A DNA stretch of 64,000 bases from Acidianus brierleyi (GTDB lineage: Archaea > Thermoproteota > Thermoprotei_A > Sulfolobales > Sulfolobaceae): assembly GCF_003201835.2 (NCBI RefSeq), contig NZ_CP029289.2, positions 2,116,501-2,180,500 on the forward strand, given 5' to 3'. The notes beneath the pieces were generated by a model. That model searched no databases. It was given only the letters and a program-made list of their open reading frames with translations, and had not been told where the DNA came from. This document shows, piece after piece, positions 61,335 through 64,000 of this stretch; within the stretch, counting starts at the first letter, position 1, and each line of letters begins with the position of its first letter. The translations under genes were made by a program, and so were the position numbers.

Positions 61335-63025
61335 CTTTCAACTCTATGAAAGATTAACGGCTCCTCCACGTCGGGAGGAGGGACGGGGTTTTCCTGTACC
61401 TTTCAACTCTATGGAAGATTAACCACTTTCACACAGGAAGGAGCGGGTTCTATAGATCTCGACTTTCAACTCTATGGAAGATTAACATGCTTTAGATTTC
61501 GTAGTAGTAGTAGTAGGCGTCATAGTCTTTCAACTCTATGGAAGATTAACGATATTCGTAGATCTGCCGCGTACTGGCATATAAATTATCTCTTTCAACT
61601 CTATGGAAGATTAACATGGCGAAGGAGAATGACATGCATGAAAGGAATGAGAATGCTTTCAACTCTATGGAAGATTAACCAAATCCAGAAGTATTAGACG
61701 CTGTAACAAATATAATAACCTTTCAACTCTATGGAAGATTAACATTATTATGTTGTCTTTTCGTTTGGAAGAAGGGAAAGTACTCTTTCAACTCTATGGA
61801 AGATTAACTATTTTCGTAACAGGGATATGGAAAAGTGATACTGGTATTACTTTCAACTCTATGGAAGATTAACCCGTCAACCGTCCAAGTGATATTCTTT
61901 TGAATTATAACGAGCTTTCAACTCTATGGAAGATTAACTGCGGAAATTGCCCTAGGTCCTATAGCAAAAATTGCCCTCTTTCAACTCTATGGAAGATTAA
62001 CTTATCATTTGCTGATATTTTTCCAATACAAAGCACAGTAATCTTTCAACTCTATGGAAGATTAACAAAAAGATGATCTATAACGGTAGCAATTTCCACA
62101 TAAATGACTTTCAACTCTATGGAAGAATAACAGTGCCATGTCGGTTGGTGAAACTTTATCAACATAGCCCTTTCAACTCTATGGAAGATTAACTTATTTT
62201 TTTAAACTAGTTCTTAACTAGAGTTATATTAGCTTTCAACTCTATGGAAGATTAACACTGAAGGGTAATAAAAAGCAGATGGCAGTGAAGTTAATGCTTT
62301 CAACTCTATGGAAGATTAACAGTATTACGTATTTCTGAATGATGTCAAATACAGGGGGTTGCTTTCAACTCTATGGAAGATTAACTAAACGTGACGAATA
62401 GGGTTATTATAGGCAACGAAACTTTCAACTCTATGGAAGATTAACTAGTCGATAAAAAAATAGCAAACGACTAAACGTAAAAATACTTTCAACTCTATGG
62501 AAGATTAACCATCTGAACGTCGATAAAAGTAGTGTCGTCTGGTGGGCGTATCTTTCAACTCTATGGAAGATTAACTGCGATGAGATGGAGTATGACACCT
62601 TAGCGGTTAGAGCAACTTTCAACTCTATGGAAGATTAACCGATATATCGAATTATTGCCGGTAGGCACAATCACGCTTTCAACTCTATGGAAGATTAACG
62701 AGAGCAATATGTCACAGTCAAAAAACCCAAGATGGGAATCTTTCAACTCTATGGAAGATTAACGCGTTTAAGCCTGGGGTAGATCTCCCTGCTCTCCACT
62801 TGTACTTTCAACTCTATGGAAGATTAACGGAGACCTAGTAGATTTAGGTATGGATTTCTTCTACAGGTCACTTTCAACTCTATGGAAGATTAACTTAATT
62901 AACGGATACACTAGGCTGAAGATAGCTAAGGAATTCTTTCAACTCTATGGAAGATTAACTAACTCTGGAGTTTTAGAACCTACCAACATAACTTCTAATT
63001 CCTTTCAACTCTATGGAAGATTAAC
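61335..63025 (-). CRISPR. CRISPR array, 27 repeats and 26 spacers, type I-A
   Basis: The array has 27 repeats of 24 bases (plus-strand start CTTTCAACTC, end GAAGATTAAC) and 26 spacers of 36-42 bases. Read on the minus strand, each repeat ends in GTTGAAAG, the 8-base 5' handle of crenarchaeal I-A crRNAs, so transcription runs leftwards from a leader at right. The leftmost repeat (61335-61358) has one change (ATGAAAG for ATGGAAG), as expected for the oldest end. The repeat at 62108-62131 has GAATAAC for GATTAAC. Others appear identical. Short open frames crossing the array are artefacts of the repeats. Confidence 0.98.
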
Positions 63026-63494
63026 TGAATGTTTTTATACTTGTACTATTCTTTTTCCTTCTTTTATTATTTAAGGTTTTCTTTGTCTATTTCCTTATAT
63101 TTTTTCTTTAATCTTTTACTCATTTTCTTTTTTCTTTATTCATTTTTTGTCTGTCCCGTGTAATTTCGGGATTTTTATGAAGAGAAATTTTTAGTCTTCA
63201 TTTGGAGAACGTTAAAAAATTTTATCGTAAAGTGAAAGAATCTCCCGATTTTTGAAAAAATCATGAAGATACAAAGAAAAAGAGGAAAAAATTAGTATAT
63301 AGACATGAAAATAGTTAAAATTCTTATTATTGCTAAATAGAAGTTTCTCGATTGAAAACTTGCATTTAATTAATAAAAGTTATAAATATGGATATAAATG
63401 CGTTATAACTGAAAATAAATAAATTGTAAAATCGGGAGTTAACCTAAAGTTGATTGTAGTTTGTCTAATTAGATTACTATTAACATAAAAGTAA
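63026..63494 (-). promoter_or_regulatory. CRISPR leader and csa1 promoter region
   Basis: This 469-base region lies between the last repeat and csa1. It should be the leader, transcribed leftwards, plus the rightward csa1 promoter. Near the array it is pyrimidine-rich on the plus strand (63045-63150). It contains three notable dyads: TCCCG and CGGGA around eight bases at 63154-63171; an 11-base inverted repeat CTCCCGATTTT (63242-63252) and AAAATCGGGAG (63428-63438); and AGTTATAA (63378-63385) with TTATAACT (63403-63410). They are candidates for Csa3a or adaptation-machinery binding. Confidence 0.8.
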
Positions 63495-64000
63495 ATGATG
63501 TTGACTAGACTCGACATGATAAGAGGGTTGAAGAGCCTCCACGAAATAAGAGCCACTGATCCTGTCCAAGAAGAATTAAGGGGATGGTACTACTACAGTC
63601 CTCCAGTAAAACCTAGAGCTTACCTTTCTCTTTCTATTTCAGATGTAGCATATGCCTACTGTCCTACCAAAAGAGACGTTTATCTTAGGAAAGTAACTGG
63701 ATCTAAAGGAAATTACGAAAAACCCCAGATAATTAACGGTACCGCTATTCATAAGGTGTTTTACAAAGCATCAAAAGACGTTTGGAGCATAATATCTTTA
63801 GGGAAAGATCCTATAGAATCTTTTAATTCTTTAGCTCCAGAATTGGAATGCCCTCAAAATCTTCAAAATTATTGTATAAAACTCTATAAATACTTGACTA
63901 TGTTATGGTTATCAGAAGTGGCTAAGGCTAGAAGTTCCTATGGTGGAGAATCTATTGGTCTAGTACCTTGGCTCAGCGAAGTGAGAGTAGACGGATCTAT
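63495..64000 (+). CDS. csa1: Csa1 (Cas4-like) CRISPR adaptation protein, partial
   Basis: The open frame from ATG at 63495 (or 63498) continues past the window end, giving 168 residues so far. It matches Csa1, a Cas4-related Fe-S nuclease-like protein of I-A adaptation modules: ISDVAYAYCPTKRDVYLRKV (with the first cluster cysteine) near 48-67, and NGTAIHKVFYKA near 78-89 with the nuclease-domain histidine. The start MMLTRLDMIRGLKSLHEI is typical. The gene should be followed by cas1, cas2 and cas4 beyond the window. The 3' part is missing only because the window ends. Confidence 0.92.
   Translation, partial: MMLTRLDMIRGLKSLHEIRATDPVQEELRGWYYYSPPVKPRAYLSLSISDVAYAYCPTKRDVYLRKVTGSKGNYEKPQIINGTAIHKVFYKASKDVWSIISLGKDPIESFNSLAPELECPQNLQNYCIKLYKYLTMLWLSEVAKARSSYGGESIGLVPWLSEVRVDGS

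Noticed and set aside
62431..63074. Two open frames inside the CRISPR array (62431-62622 minus, 62850-63074 plus)
   Set aside because: They cross repeats and spacers; the repeated FQLYGRLT-like segment comes from translating the repeat. They are not genes.

Overview
This window is chromosomal DNA from a thermoacidophilic crenarchaeon of the order Sulfolobales. The signs are strong AT richness, tight operons with GGTGA-type Shine-Dalgarno sites inside operons and many leaderless-looking first genes, and a typical gene set: archaeal Trm10, an FHA/von Willebrand pair resembling ArnA/ArnB, an Lrs14-type regulator, a medium-chain glucose dehydrogenase, and a type I-A CRISPR-Cas locus with 24-nt repeats ending in GTTGAAAG. 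The genus cannot be fixed from sequence reading alone; an Acidianus- or Sulfurisphaera-like organism would fit. No tRNA, rRNA or transposase gene was seen.

Layout. 0-6.8 kb: fumarase, an MBL-fold hydrolase, two transporters and small conserved genes. 6.9-12.3 kb: a GcvH-type lipoyl carrier with a lipoate-ligase-like enzyme, CBS-domain proteins, a 39-residue twin-CX3C microprotein, an OsmC protein and a DsbA-like oxidoreductase. 12.4-15.1 kb: a two-subunit CoA transferase on opposite strands, then trm10. 15.1-18.9 kb: a phosphorylation-signalling cluster (VWA, zinc ribbon-FHA, PPP phosphatase, VWA). 19.8-24.5 kb: an AbrB microgene, a FAU-1 homologue lacking a normal start codon, aconitase, and a HEPN/MNT pair whose HEPN half is frameshifted. 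24.7-26.9 kb: an ABC transporter with a Cys-containing exported protein. 27-31 kb: small conserved genes, an HtpX-like protease and an Lrs14 regulator with an upstream palindrome. 31-42 kb: transporters, a membrane-protein gene broken by TGA, TldD/E, TrmO and XdhC homologues, a phosphoesterase, an acyl-CoA synthetase, a BadF-type kinase and a LutA/LutB-like pair. 42.2-45.6 kb: a complete dTDP-rhamnose operon. 45.9-52.3 kb: a DUF929-like/PQQ-propeller fusion, MFS, aldo/keto reductase, SSB and glucose dehydrogenase.

52.4-64 kb is the CRISPR-Cas region: cas6 (+), then the minus-strand I-A interference operon csa5-cas7-cas5-cas3'-cas3''-cas8a2, with csa3 upstream. Next come a CruF/DUF422-like membrane gene and a zinc-ribbon exported protein, then an array of 27 repeats and 26 spacers transcribed leftwards from a leader on its right, and the start of csa1, which should open the adaptation operon beyond the window.

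How the genes work together. Csa5, Cas7, Cas5 and Cas8a2 should form the Cascade complex around crRNAs cut by Cas6, with split Cas3 proteins degrading the target; Csa3 probably controls this locus. The FHA and VWA proteins with the phosphatase look like a reversible phosphorylation switch. Fumarase and aconitase belong to the citric acid cycle. The four rfb genes convert glucose-1-phosphate to dTDP-L-rhamnose for glycosylation.
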